Positions 1 to 8,388 of a DNA stretch of 64,000 bases are shown here, one piece after another (position 1 is the first letter of the stretch; each line of letters opens with the position of its first letter). The DNA comes from Paenibacillus taiwanensis DSM 18679 (GTDB lineage: Bacteria; Bacillota; Bacilli; Paenibacillales; Paenibacillaceae). The notes below the pieces were generated by a model. The model saw nothing but the letters and a program-made list of their open reading frames with translations, did no database searches and was not told the origin of the DNA. A program made the position numbers and the translations under genes. Location of the stretch: NCBI RefSeq assembly GCF_000425125.1, contig NZ_KE384306.1, positions 335,705 to 399,704 of the forward strand, given 5' to 3'.

Positions 1-81
1 GAATATACGGTAAATTGCTACTTGAGACAAAAAAACGGCGAGTTCACTTTATTGTCTAAAAAGACGATAGAAGCGGTGTAA
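1..81 (+). CDS. 3' end of an unidentified gene (partial)
   Basis: The frame starting at base 1 is open for 26 codons and ends with TAA at 79-81; the last residues read LLSKKTIEAV. It does not resemble the end of RuvX, the usual neighbour of DUF1292 genes. Only the tail is visible, so no function can be given. An open stretch this short could also be chance. A sigma-A-type promoter begins 71 bp after the stop, which fits an operon boundary here. Confidence 0.3.
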   Translation, partial: EYTVNCYLRQKNGEFTLLSKKTIEAV

Positions 82-152
82 TCATGGTTTTGCTCTTTGA
101 TGAGTGTTATTTTTGAACGTTACATATACTAGCCTTCAAGGGTGTCATTTCG

Positions 153-181
153 TTGACCTTCCTCACATATCGTGGTACGAT
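153..181 (+). promoter_or_regulatory. sigma-A-type promoter of the DUF1292 gene
   Basis: TTGACC (153-158) and TACGAT (176-181) are separated by 17 bp, with TGG just before the -10 (extended -10). The predicted transcript starts near 188, about 40 nt before the ATG at 228. This also argues against the in-frame TTG at 153 as a start codon, because it lies in the -35 box. Confidence 0.65.
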
Positions 182-227
182 ACGAAGGATGCAACATACT
201 ATTTGCACAATAAAGGAGAACTATGTA

Positions 228-542
228 ATGAGCGAACATAACCATAATCATGACTGCGGCTGTGGCCATGACCACGACCATGAGCATAATCACGAAGAGT
301 TTATCGTCACACTTGTGGACGACGAAGGTAACGAAATAGAAATGGCATTGGTTGAAACGTTTAACGTTGAAGAACAATTGTACGCTCTGCTTCTTGAGAG
401 AAATAACCCTGAAGCTGATGGTATCATTGTACGTGTAGACGAAGACGGTGAGGACATGGTCCTTAACGCTATTGAAGAAGATGAAGAGTGGGAACGTGTA
501 CAACAAGCCTATGATGAGCTTGTATCCTCCCAAGAAGGTTAA
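228..542 (+). CDS. DUF1292 family protein (YrzB-like) with His-rich N-terminus
   Basis: This 104-residue acidic protein belongs to the DUF1292 family, small Firmicute cytoplasmic proteins usually encoded next to ruvX and of unknown function. The core (about residues 24-104) has the family pattern of alternating hydrophobic and acidic segments (FIVTLVDDEGNE, then DEDGEDMVLNAIEEDEEW). Residues 3-23 are unusual: a run of His, Asp and Glu with two Cys (HNHNHDCGCGHDHDHEHNH), which looks like a metal-binding tail. The start is ATG 228, preceded by AAAGGAGAA at 212-220; the frame extends further upstream but overlaps the promoter. A terminator follows directly, so the gene is probably monocistronic. 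Confidence 0.85.
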   Translation: MSEHNHNHDCGCGHDHDHEHNHEEFIVTLVDDEGNEIEMALVETFNVEEQLYALLLERNNPEADGIIVRVDEDGEDMVLNAIEEDEEWERVQQAYDELVSSQEG

Positions 543-572
543 TTCCCTTCTCTTAATAAGGTAATAAGGAGA

Positions 573-599
573 AGCCCTAAGACAACTTGGGGCTTTTTG
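573..599 (+). terminator. intrinsic terminator after the DUF1292 gene
   Basis: AGCCCTAAG (573-581) pairs with CTTGGGGCT (586-594) around an ACAA loop, with a T-rich run at 594-600. It lies 30 nt after the stop codon and also separates the gene from the convergent DUF1885 gene. Confidence 0.85.
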
Positions 600-623
600 T
601 TATATGTAATGTTATATACACGA

Positions 624-1043
624 TTACTTACGGGGATTAAAATACATCTTTCGCCCGTTAAACAACGTCAACTCTGCCTTCCAAGTGCGTGCTAAATACT
701 TGCATAGCTCATTGCCTTTATTCGAATCTCCCTGCGTGGAAGTGTCAGGAAGGACAACTTCCACATAATGACGAAGGGTGCCCTCATTATCATGTGTTCC
801 AACCCCAAACAGGATATATCGGTATAGCGGATGATTGCCACGCAGCAGAAAGCCAACCTGTTCCTGGCCCTGCTTGGTCTCAAATGTGTAAGGAAAGGCA
901 GCTTCAGCATAATCCCAACCTAGCTGGGTGCCTGTTAATCGGGCTTGCTCTTGATATTGAAGCAACTGCTGCTTCAAATCCTCCAATGTTGCGGAAGGTA
1001 CCACTGATCCATCCTTAAAAGCAATTATGGCTCGTTGACTCAC
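624..1043 (-). CDS. DUF1885 family protein
   Basis: This 139-residue protein resembles the DUF1885 family of small uncharacterised Bacillales proteins. Family-like stretches are LGWDYAEAAFPYTF (about residues 41-54), the glycine-containing LLRGNHPLYRYILFGVG (66-82) and a C-terminal TWKAELTLFNGRKMYFNPRK segment. No signal peptide, membrane segment or catalytic motif is visible, so it is probably a cytosolic alpha/beta protein. The start is GTG at 1041-1043 with a strong AGGAGGGAG at 1048-1056. It is convergent with the DUF1292 gene and divergent from the DUF3055 gene. Function unknown; the family assignment is from memory of conserved patterns. Confidence 0.75.
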   Translation of the reverse strand: MSQRAIIAFKDGSVVPSATLEDLKQQLLQYQEQARLTGTQLGWDYAEAAFPYTFETKQGQEQVGFLLRGNHPLYRYILFGVGTHDNEGTLRHYVEVVLPDTSTQGDSNKGNELCKYLARTWKAELTLFNGRKMYFNPRK

Positions 1044-1155
1044 TGTACTCCCTCCTAAATATACCGTAATCCAAATCCTATCATAACACCCCTTAGTAAA
1101 AGTGGCAATATTTTCATGCTTTCATTTTTACTTTCCTTTAACAGCTTGGTTCTGG

Positions 1156-1185
1156 TTGATAAAAAATGGAAAATTGTGATATAGT
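1156..1185 (+). promoter_or_regulatory. promoter of the DUF3055 gene
   Basis: TTGATA (1156-1161), 18 bp spacer, TATAGT (1180-1185), with TGA directly before the -10 (extended -10). It lies about 70 bp upstream of the ATG at 1257. Confidence 0.7.
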
Positions 1186-1256
1186 GAACTTGTATCTGTG
1201 TGAGTTAGAATGAATAGTTATGGTAAGGCAAGTTGAAAAAGTGAGGAGGAGATGTT

Positions 1257-1544
1257 ATGTATGAGCATTTGTATGAAGTGACGGAGCAAGCAAATATCAG
1301 TTTCATAGGATGGGCTGCTGAGCAGGGACGTTACGATTTCGCACTCATCTACTCCAATCATTTCATCGGGAAGACGCTGGTCGTATGCATGCAGACCGGC
1401 AGATCTACGCTGCTAAGCGAAGAGGACTTGACGCCAGAACAGATTCAAGTATCTTTTCAACTCGAAGATATGACCTGTGCCAAAGAAGCTGTCCAAATTT
1501 TAAGCACCCGAATTCCCGCCTTGCAAGTGAGGGACCAGTACTAA
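1257..1544 (+). CDS. DUF3055 (SAV0927-like) family protein
   Basis: This 95-residue cytosolic protein has the family-like core RYDFALIYSNHFIGKTLVVCMQ (split over residues 25-46) followed by TGRSTLLSEEDL. The family is widespread in Bacillales and uncharacterised. The start ATG at 1257 follows a perfect GAGGAGGAG at 1243-1251. It has its own promoter and a terminator 47 nt after the stop, so it is a single-gene unit facing the convergent decarboxylase gene. No catalytic residues can be proposed. Confidence 0.75.
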   Translation: MYEHLYEVTEQANISFIGWAAEQGRYDFALIYSNHFIGKTLVVCMQTGRSTLLSEEDLTPEQIQVSFQLEDMTCAKEAVQILSTRIPALQVRDQY

Positions 1545-1590
1545 CAGTACTAACGAACGCATTCCTCCGTAGACCTAGCTGACATAAGGT

Positions 1591-1617
1591 GAGGCCTCCC
1601 ATTGGGAAGCCTCTTTG
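1591..1617 (+). terminator. terminator after the DUF3055 gene
   Basis: GAGGC-C-TCCC (1591-1600) pairs with GGGA-A-GCCTC (1604-1613) with one mismatch and a 3-nt loop, followed by TTTGTTG. It lies between convergent genes; the opposite strand has no T run. Confidence 0.7.
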
Positions 1618-1625
1618 TTGAGTAT

Positions 1626-3104
1626 CTATTCAAATATAGCGGTCTCTTCCTTAATGACCTTTACAAATTGTATGGAACGATCCTCTGGTCCTTTGACAGG
1701 CAGACCGATATCCACGTGATCACGTATATAGTCAATGTTTTGTTGTGAAATGACTTCACCAGGAAGTAATATCGGAATACCAGGCGGATACACATAAATA
1801 AACTCTGCAATGATACGTCCTGCTGACTCTTTGAAAGGCACAATTTCTGTATCCCCATAAAATGCATCTCGCGGAATTAGGGACAACTGTGGAATTTCTG
1901 GTATTTTCACAACGAGCTCTTGGACCTCATTCCGATTAATATGAGCGGCAGACAACTCACGTAAAGCATCAATCAAAATGCTAATCGTTTCATCTGTATC
2001 ACCAGGTGTGACAAGACATAAAATGTTGTACATATCACTCAGCTCAACTTCAAGATTATAATGATCTCGAAGCCAGTTCTCCGTCTCATAACCTGTTATG
2101 CCAAGATGCCGAACATGAATGGTCACTTTGGTCGGATCATAACTAAACGTTGCTTCACCGCCGAGAATTTCCTCCCCGAAGCAGTATAACCCAGGAATTT
2201 GGTTAATTGCATTTCTTGCATTGTGAGCGAGCTTAATTGCACGTTCCGCTATGTCATGCCCGTTCAACGCCAAATTCCGGCGCGAGGTGTCCAAAGAAGC
2301 AAGCAGCACATAGGAAGTAGATGTTGTTGTAAGCATGCTGAAAATGGTTTGAATCCGATGAGGATTAACTAGACCATTCTTCGTATTCACGTTCAGTACA
2401 GAGCTTTGCGTCATGGAACCGCCTAATTTGTGAACGCTAGTAGCAGCCATATCCGCGCCAGCCTCCATCGCTGACATCGGAAGCTTCTCGTTAAAGTGGA
2501 TCAGAACGCCGTGTGCTTCGTCCACTAGGACAGGCACTTCATACGAGTGCGCAAGATCTACAATCTCTTTTAAGTTAGCACAGATGCCAAAGTAGGTCGG
2601 ATTGATAACGAGTACAGCTTTCGTATCAGGATGCTTCTCTAGTGCTCGACGAACGGAACGTGTTGTGATACCGTGGTCGATCCCCAAATTCGAATCACGA
2701 GCTGGGGAAACAAACACAGGTCGCGCACCCGCAAAAATTATAGCTGCCATAATCGATTTATGGACATTACGCGGGACGATAATTTTGTCACCAGGCGAAC
2801 AGACCGACATTATCATGGTCATGATCGCACCGCTAGTGCCCTGTACGCTGAAATAGGTATAATCTGCACCAAATGCGTCTGCTGCCAACTGCTGCGCTTC
2901 CGCTATCACTCCCGTTGGTTGATGCAAATCATCGAGCGGTGCAATATTAATAAGATCTATAGCAAAAGCATGATCACCGATAAATTCTCGGAATTCCTTA
3001 TCGCTTCCTGCACCTTTCTTATGCCCGGGAATATGAAACTGCACCGGATTACGGGCAGCATGATTCGTTAGTGTAGTGTACAAGGGAGTTCGATGATGAT
3101 CCAT
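1626..3104 (-). CDS. speA: SpeA/YaaO-type Orn/Lys/Arg decarboxylase (PLP, fold type I)
   Basis: This 492-residue enzyme is of the short class III amino-acid decarboxylase group that includes B. subtilis SpeA (arginine decarboxylase, polyamine synthesis). Visible motifs are FHIPGHKKG near the N-terminus, the QGTSGAIMTM cofactor region, DEAHGVLIHF (PLP aspartate) and SVHKLGGSMTQ with the Schiff-base lysine in SVHK. The C-terminal domain ends in a hydrophobic YPPGIPILLPGE block typical of the family. The substrate (Arg, Lys or Orn) cannot be fixed from sequence. Start: ATG 3104 gives the usual family N-terminus MDHHRTPLYTTL and is preceded by AAAGGTTGTGA; an upstream in-frame ATG at 3125 with AGGATGAT is also possible. 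A palindrome lies in the leader. Confidence 0.85.
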   Translation of the reverse strand: MDHHRTPLYTTLTNHAARNPVQFHIPGHKKGAGSDKEFREFIGDHAFAIDLINIAPLDDLHQPTGVIAEAQQLAADAFGADYTYFSVQGTSGAIMTMIMSVCSPGDKIIVPRNVHKSIMAAIIFAGARPVFVSPARDSNLGIDHGITTRSVRRALEKHPDTKAVLVINPTYFGICANLKEIVDLAHSYEVPVLVDEAHGVLIHFNEKLPMSAMEAGADMAATSVHKLGGSMTQSSVLNVNTKNGLVNPHRIQTIFSMLTTTSTSYVLLASLDTSRRNLALNGHDIAERAIKLAHNARNAINQIPGLYCFGEEILGGEATFSYDPTKVTIHVRHLGITGYETENWLRDHYNLEVELSDMYNILCLVTPGDTDETISILIDALRELSAAHINRNEVQELVVKIPEIPQLSLIPRDAFYGDTEIVPFKESAGRIIAEFIYVYPPGIPILLPGEVISQQNIDYIRDHVDIGLPVKGPEDRSIQFVKVIKEETAIFE

Positions 3105-3137
3105 CGCGGGCTCACAACCTTTCATATTCAGAATCAT

Positions 3138-3151
3138 CCTGTATGTACAGG
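3138..3151. promoter_or_regulatory. palindrome in the leader of the decarboxylase gene
   Basis: CCTGTATGTACAGG is a perfect 14-bp inverted repeat about 35 bp upstream of the chosen start. On the minus strand a promoter-like TTGCAT-N16-TAAACT lies further upstream. The site could be an operator or a small mRNA hairpin near the ribosome site; the binding factor is unknown. Confidence 0.4.
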
Positions 3152-3323
3152 TGTTGGTTCTTACAAACAAACAAGGATTAGTTTAACAAAAACCCCCCGG
3201 AATGCAAGTACATTTTCCAACCAATTCGTGTCGAATGTTCGGATTTGATAAAAGCTTCAAATTTCATGCATTTTGCTGACCGTTAAATTGTGGTAGGATG
3301 AGAAATACGGAGGGAACGTAAAC

Positions 3324-4499
3324 ATGAACAAACAATTAACTGTCGTTGTATTAATGCTTATGATGGTCTTTATCGGCTTCGGGATAGTCATTCCCGTGCT
3401 CCCGCTTATGATTACCGATGCAGGAGCTAATCAATTCCATCTCGGTCTGATGTTAGCGCTGTATTCACTCATTTCGTTTATTGTGTCCCCATTGTGGGGA
3501 GCATTATCGGAGCGGGTGGGACGCAGACCCATCATTTTAGTAGGTATATTAGGGTTTAGCTTGAGCTATCTATTGTTTGGCTTGGCCGACGGTCAGCTGT
3601 GGCTGATGTATGCGTCTCGCTCGCTTGGCGGGTTATTTGCTGGCGCCGTCACCGCTGTAATTGTTGCCTATGTAGCGGATATTACAAGCGAGGAAACTAG
3701 AACCAAAGGGATGGCGCTTGTTGGTATGGCGATCGGACTTGGTTTTACATTCGGCCCTGCATTTGGTGGACTATTAAGCAAATACGGTCACAATACGCCG
3801 TTTTTTGCTGCTGCTGCATTAACGTTATTTACATCTATACTTGGTTTTATCCAACTGAAAGAATCTTTGTCTCCAGACAAGCGGACAGGTAAAGGTACGG
3901 CATCTCCTTCACGCTGGTCTGCTTTTACAGGACGTATGAAATATTTGTATTTATTGTCGTTCTTTGTCACATTTACATTGGCAGGTTTAGAAGCAACGCT
4001 CTTTTATTATGAGGCTGTGCGTATACCTCATATTTCAACAGAGGATATCGGATGGATGTTTTTCTTCTGCGGCTTGGCTGGTGCGCTTGTCCAAGGAGGA
4101 ATCGTACGGCGTTATATAAAGAAGGGCGGCGAGAAGAAAGGGATTGCTGCCGGCTTAATTATTTCAGCTGTCGGTTTTGTGCTGCTGCTGTTCTCGTCTA
4201 CTGTGCTGGACGCCACACTATACTTATGTGTGTTTGGGATCGGCAACGCCTTAATTCGCCCATGCGTGACGTCTTTAATTACGCAGAAGACAACGGTAAG
4301 CCAAGGGGTTGCATCTGGCCTTAACTCATCGATGGACAGCTTTGGGCGTATTGCAGGTCCGCTGCTCGCGACTGCTGTGTTTAATTTAAACGTGAATTTA
4401 CCGTTTATGATCGGTGCTGTGCTGTCCATTGCTGCACTGGCGCTGCTTGCCCAATTTGTGAAGCTGGATCAGAGTTCTGTTATCCAGCCACGCCTATAA
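3324..4499 (+). CDS. MFS transporter, DHA1-type drug efflux pump
   Basis: This 391-residue membrane protein has about 12 hydrophobic segments. MFS motif A is in the loop after TM2 (GALSERVGRRPII, about residues 58-70) and the antiporter motif C is in TM5 (GMAIGLGFTFGPAFGG), both diagnostic of the DHA1 proton-drug antiporters such as TetA, Bmr and NorA. The N-terminal FGIVIPVLPL in TM1 is also typical. The substrate cannot be inferred. The start ATG 3324 follows a GGAGGG ribosome site (3309-3314), and TAGGAT with an extended -10 TGG lies at 3291-3299. No adjacent regulator gene is present; the gene is divergent from the decarboxylase. Confidence 0.85.
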   Translation: MNKQLTVVVLMLMMVFIGFGIVIPVLPLMITDAGANQFHLGLMLALYSLISFIVSPLWGALSERVGRRPIILVGILGFSLSYLLFGLADGQLWLMYASRSLGGLFAGAVTAVIVAYVADITSEETRTKGMALVGMAIGLGFTFGPAFGGLLSKYGHNTPFFAAAALTLFTSILGFIQLKESLSPDKRTGKGTASPSRWSAFTGRMKYLYLLSFFVTFTLAGLEATLFYYEAVRIPHISTEDIGWMFFFCGLAGALVQGGIVRRYIKKGGEKKGIAAGLIISAVGFVLLLFSSTVLDATLYLCVFGIGNALIRPCVTSLITQKTTVSQGVASGLNSSMDSFGRIAGPLLATAVFNLNVNLPFMIGAVLSIAALALLAQFVKLDQSSVIQPRL

Positions 4500-4527
4500 C
4501 AGCTTGTACGTATACAACAAGCACGAG

Positions 4528-4583
4528 AACCGAACTTTTGCCAGCGCTGTCTATCGCACAGCGTGGCAGAAGCTCGGTTTTTT
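4528..4583. terminator. terminator after the MFS gene
   Basis: AACCGA (4528-4533) pairs with TCGGTT (4574-4579), enclosing TGCCA...GCTGT paired with ACAGC...TGGCA, followed by a T run at 4578-4583. GCACGA (4521-4526) and TCGTGC (4583-4588) extend the pairing, so it could work on both strands. Confidence 0.8.
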
Positions 4584-4623
4584 CGTGCGCCTGCTTATTA
4601 GCGTGCATAATGACTGCATAAGA

Positions 4624-4659
4624 AAAGTGCCTTCCTCCGCGCTGGAAAGAAGGCACTTT
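4624..4659 (-). terminator. terminator after the yktB gene
   Basis: AAAGTGCCTTC (4624-4634) and GAAGGCACTTT (4649-4659) form a perfect 11-bp stem with a 14-nt loop. On the minus strand it is followed by TTTTCTTATGC. It lies 41 nt after the minus-strand stop. Confidence 0.8.
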
Positions 4660-4700
4660 AGGCTGGCTAAAGTAGCTGTGAAACTTAGCTACAAATAGGA

Positions 4701-5354
4701 TTAGCGGGCTGTAACCGATTCACCTGCAAGCTTGTACAGTGGCATTAGCGTACGAACCGTCTCGTTCACAAGCTGCATGAACGCCTGTCCGTCGGCAAGA
4801 ATCGGGTCAGATGCCTCGATATGCCGGCCAATTAGCCATTCTGCCGACTTTACATCGCGGAATCGATTCAGCGACTGAATGAACTCTTCCTCAGACAAAT
4901 CTCCTACGCGATTTGCTTGTTTATTCATATGATCCATCGATAGCACATAATGATCAGGTACGAGCTTCTTAACGTAATCTAACTGATGAAGGAATGATTG
5001 CGCAATCTGTGCTTTATTTGTTGCTTCATAAATAAAAGCGAGCCAAATAAACAGATGGTCATCAAATAATCCGACCTGGAAATGAGGCAGCGACTTGTAG
5101 CCGCGCTTGTTAGGGCCAACCGCAAGCCAAGTGTCTTTGGGTGGGTTAACGGTGCGCCGAGCATGCTTTGCAATGTGCAGATACATTTCCTGTCCTGCAA
5201 GCAGCGCTGCTTCTCCTGTTAGATGTTCACCAATGATACGGAATTTAGGCTGTATACGATCACGGATCGCCTCCATTCGGGCTTCAAGACCTTCAATTCG
5301 GAAGGTATCAAAATCCGAAGTGTTAAATCCGGTAAACGTTGCTGTTAAAGTCAT
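4701..5354 (-). CDS. yktB: YktB, DUF1054 family protein
   Basis: This 217-residue protein matches the YktB/DUF1054 family (B. subtilis YktB is of similar size). Recognisable segments are [22 protein letters not shown] at the N-terminus (split), then [20 protein letters not shown] in the middle and a PLYKLA C-terminus. The function is unknown; a structure-based role has not been established to my knowledge. The start is ATG 5354, preceded by GAGGAGAGG; longer in-frame starts lack a ribosome site. An extended -10 TATAAT lies upstream on the minus strand (5434-5439). Confidence 0.85.
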   Translation of the reverse strand: MTLTATFTGFNTSDFDTFRIEGLEARMEAIRDRIQPKFRIIGEHLTGEAALLAGQEMYLHIAKHARRTVNPPKDTWLAVGPNKRGYKSLPHFQVGLFDDHLFIWLAFIYEATNKAQIAQSFLHQLDYVKKLVPDHYVLSMDHMNKQANRVGDLSEEEFIQSLNRFRDVKSAEWLIGRHIEASDPILADGQAFMQLVNETVRTLMPLYKLAGESVTAR

Positions 5355-5571
5355 CGTTGATCCTCTCCTCGTCCATGATTCAAGCGGGGTGAGCGAGCAT
5401 ATTTCACGCACATGTACACTCCGATATTCGCATATTATACCACATCGAATACGATAGCCATGTTATTTGATTATATGATGCGGAGATTAAGATGAAATTG
5501 GAGTCAATAATCCAAGTTGCACGATCATATGATGAAGTATGCAGACGAAGATTAGGTAAGGGGGAGTTGCC

Positions 5572-6168
5572 GTGAATCGTAGCGATGAAGTTGAATATTG
5601 CAACCTGGAGTTACGTTTTGACCGCCGGCAAATCCAGAACCTCATTCGTGATCTCATACAAGAAGGATACTCGTTGTATTGGAGCGAGAATGAATCGTTG
5701 TTTATCGTTTCCATACGAACCGGACGGAAGCTGATCAAACTGCGCTTTCAACGGGTCCATCACCGTTATAAAATTGTGGGGGACTACACGATTCGTGATG
5801 AGCGACTGGCCGAATTTATGGAAAAGATGATAGGGGAATCACGTGGACACGCGGTAGTGAAGAGGTTCAAGGATAGACATATATTTGTCGAAAACATTAT
5901 GTTTGGGGAACGGATCCGCTTGGTTGAAATATGTGGAATGGAGCAAAAGGTTCTATTTCAGAAGCGTCCAGTAATTACAACCGAGGAGATGATCCGTGCT
6001 TTCCAATCTACAAGGGCGGAGGAGCGTATTGATGCGCTCCGTAGTGAGATCGATCAGGAGTTGGCGGTATTGTATAAAGCACTGTTACATGAGGACAACG
6101 ACTCGGTAATACACTGTAAAGAAAAATTAAGTGCACTTCGCACAGAAATGATTCAACTTGAATGGTAA
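5572..6168 (+). CDS. conserved protein of unknown function
   Basis: I do not recognise a characterised family in this 198-residue protein. It has a basic central region (RRQIQNLIRDLI, VVKRFKDRHIF) with beta-rich segments (SLFIVSIRTGRKLIKLRF), and a C-terminal third (about 140-198) predicted helical with the heptad-like EERIDALRSEIDQELAVLYKALL. Similar proteins in Paenibacillus genomes are, from memory, sometimes labelled as a non-ribosomal peptide synthetase module; nothing in this sequence supports that, because no carrier, condensation or adenylation motif is present. Start GTG 5572 with GGGGGAG upstream. It lies alone between yktB and gnd. Confidence 0.7.
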   Translation: MNRSDEVEYCNLELRFDRRQIQNLIRDLIQEGYSLYWSENESLFIVSIRTGRKLIKLRFQRVHHRYKIVGDYTIRDERLAEFMEKMIGESRGHAVVKRFKDRHIFVENIMFGERIRLVEICGMEQKVLFQKRPVITTEEMIRAFQSTRAEERIDALRSEIDQELAVLYKALLHEDNDSVIHCKEKLSALRTEMIQLEW

Positions 6169-6177
6169 CAGGCTGCT

Positions 6178-6235
6178 CACCCTCACATTTGCGGGGCACA
6201 TTGGCGCTCTAGCAAGATGGCTGCAGGGTGTTTTT
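6178..6235 (+). terminator. possible terminator upstream of gnd
   Basis: CACCCT (6178-6183) can pair with AGGGTG (6225-6230), directly followed by TTTTT (6231-6235). The loop is long (41 nt) and could fold internally. Position after the stop at 6168 supports the call. Confidence 0.45.
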
Positions 6236-6347
6236 CTGTGCAGGCGGGGGACGAGAGAAAAAGTTAGGTTCTATTTCTCAAGCCAGCACATATTGGATGT
6301 CAGCAACGGTACGTGAGAAATCGCACACGGATAACCCTAAGCAGGGG

Positions 6348-6376
6348 TTCACTTCTCTATGCAAAAAGGGTACAAT
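6348..6376 (+). promoter_or_regulatory. gnd promoter
   Basis: TTCACT (6348-6353), 17 bp spacer, TACAAT (6371-6376). The expected start point near 6383 leaves a 5' leader of about 40 nt. The upstream 6236-6347 shows no clear regulatory fold. Confidence 0.7.
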
Positions 6377-6424
6377 AGCAATAATGCAAACCATACACTA
6401 TTAGATAAAGGGTGGAAAATCCAT

Positions 6425-7837
6425 ATGGCTAAAACACAAATTGGCGTGATTGGACTTGCGGTCATGGGTAAGAACTTGGCCCTCAATATTGAGAGCAGAG
6501 GCTATTCGGTATCGGTATACAACCGTTCCCGTGAGAAGACAGACGTACTCATTAACGAGGCGCCTGACAAGAACTTAACGCCTACATATACGATTGAAGA
6601 GTTTGTTCAATCGTTGGAAACGCCTCGCAGAATCTTGATTATGGTTCAGGCAGGACAAGCTACTGATGCAACAATTGATCAATTGATACCTCATTTGGAT
6701 CAAGGCGATATTATTATTGACGGCGGTAACGCCTACTTCCCTGATACACAACGTCGCAGCAAGTACTTAGAGGACAAAGGTTTCCGTTTTATCGGAACTG
6801 GCGTATCTGGCGGCGAAGAGGGTGCATTGACAGGTCCCGCGATTATGCCTGGTGGTCAAGAGAGCGCTTATCAGCTTGTAGAGCCGATCTTGACGGCAAT
6901 TTCCGCTAAAGTAAACGGTGAGCCTTGCTGTACTTACATCGGCGCTGACGGGGCAGGACATTACGTGAAGATGGTGCACAACGGCATTGAATACGGCGAC
7001 ATGCAGCTTATTTGTGAAGCTTATCATTTATTATCCAATGTGTTGGGAGTAGATGCTAAAGAACTTCACGAGATCTTTACGGATTGGAACAAAGGCGAGC
7101 TTGACAGCTATTTGATCGAAATTACGGCTGACATCTTCTCCAAATATGATGAAGAGACAGGCAAACCGATGGTAGAAGTTATTTTGGATTCAGCTGGTCA
7201 AAAGGGTACAGGCAAATGGACAAGCCAAAATGCACTGGATCTCGGTATCCCGTTGTCTATGATTACGGAGTCCGTATTCTCGCGCTTCTTGTCTGCTTTA
7301 AAAGATGAGCGCGTTGCTGCAAGCAAAGTGTTGTCGGGTCCTAAAGCTGCGGCATTTACAGGTGACAAAGCTGAGTTTATCGAAAAAGTTCGCAAAGCGT
7401 TATTTGCAAGTAAAATCGTATCTTATGCACAAGGATTCTCGCAAATGCGTGTTGCGTCTGATGAATACAACTGGAACTTGCCGCTTGGTAATATCGCCAA
7501 GATCTTCCGTGGCGGCTGCATTATCCGTTCCCAGTTCTTGAATAACATTAAGGAAGCTTACGATCGTGATGCGGATCTGAAGAACTTGCTGCTTGATCCT
7601 TACTTCAAGGAGATCGTGGAAGCTTACCAAGATGCTTGGCGTGAAGTCATCAGCGTTGCAGTTACAAGTGGAGTTCCTGTTCCTGGATTCTCTTCTGCGC
7701 TTGCTTACTTTGATAGCTATCGTACAGAGCGTCTGCCGGCAAACTTGCTGCAGGCACAACGTGATTATTTTGGTGCACACACATTTAAACGTGTAGATAA
7801 AGAAGGTACGTTCCATTACAACTGGTTGTCCAATTAA
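6425..7837 (+). CDS. gnd: 6-phosphogluconate dehydrogenase, decarboxylating
   Basis: This 470-residue enzyme converts 6-phosphogluconate to ribulose 5-phosphate and CO2 in the oxidative pentose phosphate pathway, as a cytosolic dimer. The N-terminal Rossmann motif is [11 protein letters not shown] (about 8-17), followed by YNRSREKT, which fits NADP binding. Catalytic-region signatures are [33 protein letters not shown] (catalytic Lys) and [18 protein letters not shown], and the C-terminus ends in the substrate-binding [11 protein letters not shown]. Length is typical. ATG 6425 is preceded by AAAGGGTGG; the longer in-frame start at 6359 overlaps the promoter. Monocistronic, with a strong terminator. 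Confidence 0.97.
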   Translation: MAKTQIGVIGLAVMGKNLALNIESRGYSVSVYNRSREKTDVLINEAPDKNLTPTYTIEEFVQSLETPRRILIMVQAGQATDATIDQLIPHLDQGDIIIDGGNAYFPDTQRRSKYLEDKGFRFIGTGVSGGEEGALTGPAIMPGGQESAYQLVEPILTAISAKVNGEPCCTYIGADGAGHYVKMVHNGIEYGDMQLICEAYHLLSNVLGVDAKELHEIFTDWNKGELDSYLIEITADIFSKYDEETGKPMVEVILDSAGQKGTGKWTSQNALDLGIPLSMITESVFSRFLSALKDERVAASKVLSGPKAAAFTGDKAEFIEKVRKALFASKIVSYAQGFSQMRVASDEYNWNLPLGNIAKIFRGGCIIRSQFLNNIKEAYDRDADLKNLLLDPYFKEIVEAYQDAWREVISVAVTSGVPVPGFSSALAYFDSYRTERLPANLLQAQRDYFGAHTFKRVDKEGTFHYNWLSN

Positions 7838-7863
7838 TGTAACGAACAGCATTTCACATACAA

Positions 7864-7897
7864 ACAAACGCCGAGCTGACACAAGCTCGGCGTTTGT
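7864..7897. terminator. bidirectional terminator between gnd and the minus-strand gene
   Basis: ACAAACGCCGAGCT (7864-7877) and AGCTCGGCGTTTGT (7884-7897) form a perfect 14-bp stem with a 6-nt loop, placed between two convergent genes. Confidence 0.85.
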
Positions 7898-7935
7898 CAT
7901 AAGCATAGCTGATGTGACAGCGGAGTGTGCAGCTT

Positions 7936-8259
7936 CTAATCATCTTGCAACGCAGGTGACCATAGGCCATAGGCTGCTTCAGCAAGGTAGAAGCGCAGCC
8001 GATCACTTTCTTGATCAAACTTGTTATGCTGTAGCAGCATAACGGACACCTCCGCGAAGTAACAGAAATTCCGTTTGATCCGGTCTGCATCAAGTGTTGA
8101 TAATGCCTCGTCATTACAAGACAGCTTGCTCTTGACCATATTTAGCACCCAGACAATATCTTCCTTGCATAACGGGTGCTGCTTATCCATTATTCGTTCC
8201 ATGCGGGCAGCAATTGTTCGTTGTGTTTTATTGCGATCAGTTGGGGGCAGCGAAGACAT
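7936..8259 (-). CDS. small hypothetical protein
   Basis: I do not recognise this 107-residue protein. It is probably helical and soluble, with conserved-looking segments KEDIVWVLNMVKSKL and ADRIKRNFCYFAEVSVMLLQ, and a hydrophobic/aromatic C-terminus (YLAEAAYGLWSPALQDD). Three consecutive ATG codons occur at the start; the third (8259) has the best spacing from TAGGAG. It is flanked by the gnd terminator and the divergent aroK promoter, so it is transcribed alone. Confidence 0.6.
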   Translation of the reverse strand: MSSLPPTDRNKTQRTIAARMERIMDKQHPLCKEDIVWVLNMVKSKLSCNDEALSTLDADRIKRNFCYFAEVSVMLLQHNKFDQESDRLRFYLAEAAYGLWSPALQDD

Positions 8260-8330
8260 CATCATTCACTCCTATATAATGGCATGTACTACCATCTTTA
8301 CGTTCATTCCTTTCATTTTATACATCCGGA

Positions 8331-8360
8331 TTGTCGAATAGAAGTTAGCTATGGTATCAT
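8331..8360 (+). promoter_or_regulatory. aroK promoter
   Basis: TTGTCG (8331-8336), 18 bp spacer, TATCAT (8355-8360) with an extended -10 TGG. It lies 28 bp upstream of the start codon. Confidence 0.55.
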
Positions 8361-8388
8361 ATGGGCAGTTTATCGGTAGGAGAGAACA

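Noticed and set aside
153-227. Longer N-terminus for the DUF1292 protein from TTG 153
   Set aside because: The TTG lies in the -35 box and ATG 228 has a clear AAAGGAGAA site.
2673-3071. 132-codon ORF antisense to the decarboxylase gene
   Set aside because: Shadow of the SpeA-like frame without a start site.
6236-6424. Riboswitch upstream of gnd
   Set aside because: The predicted leader is only about 40 nt and has no recognisable fold.
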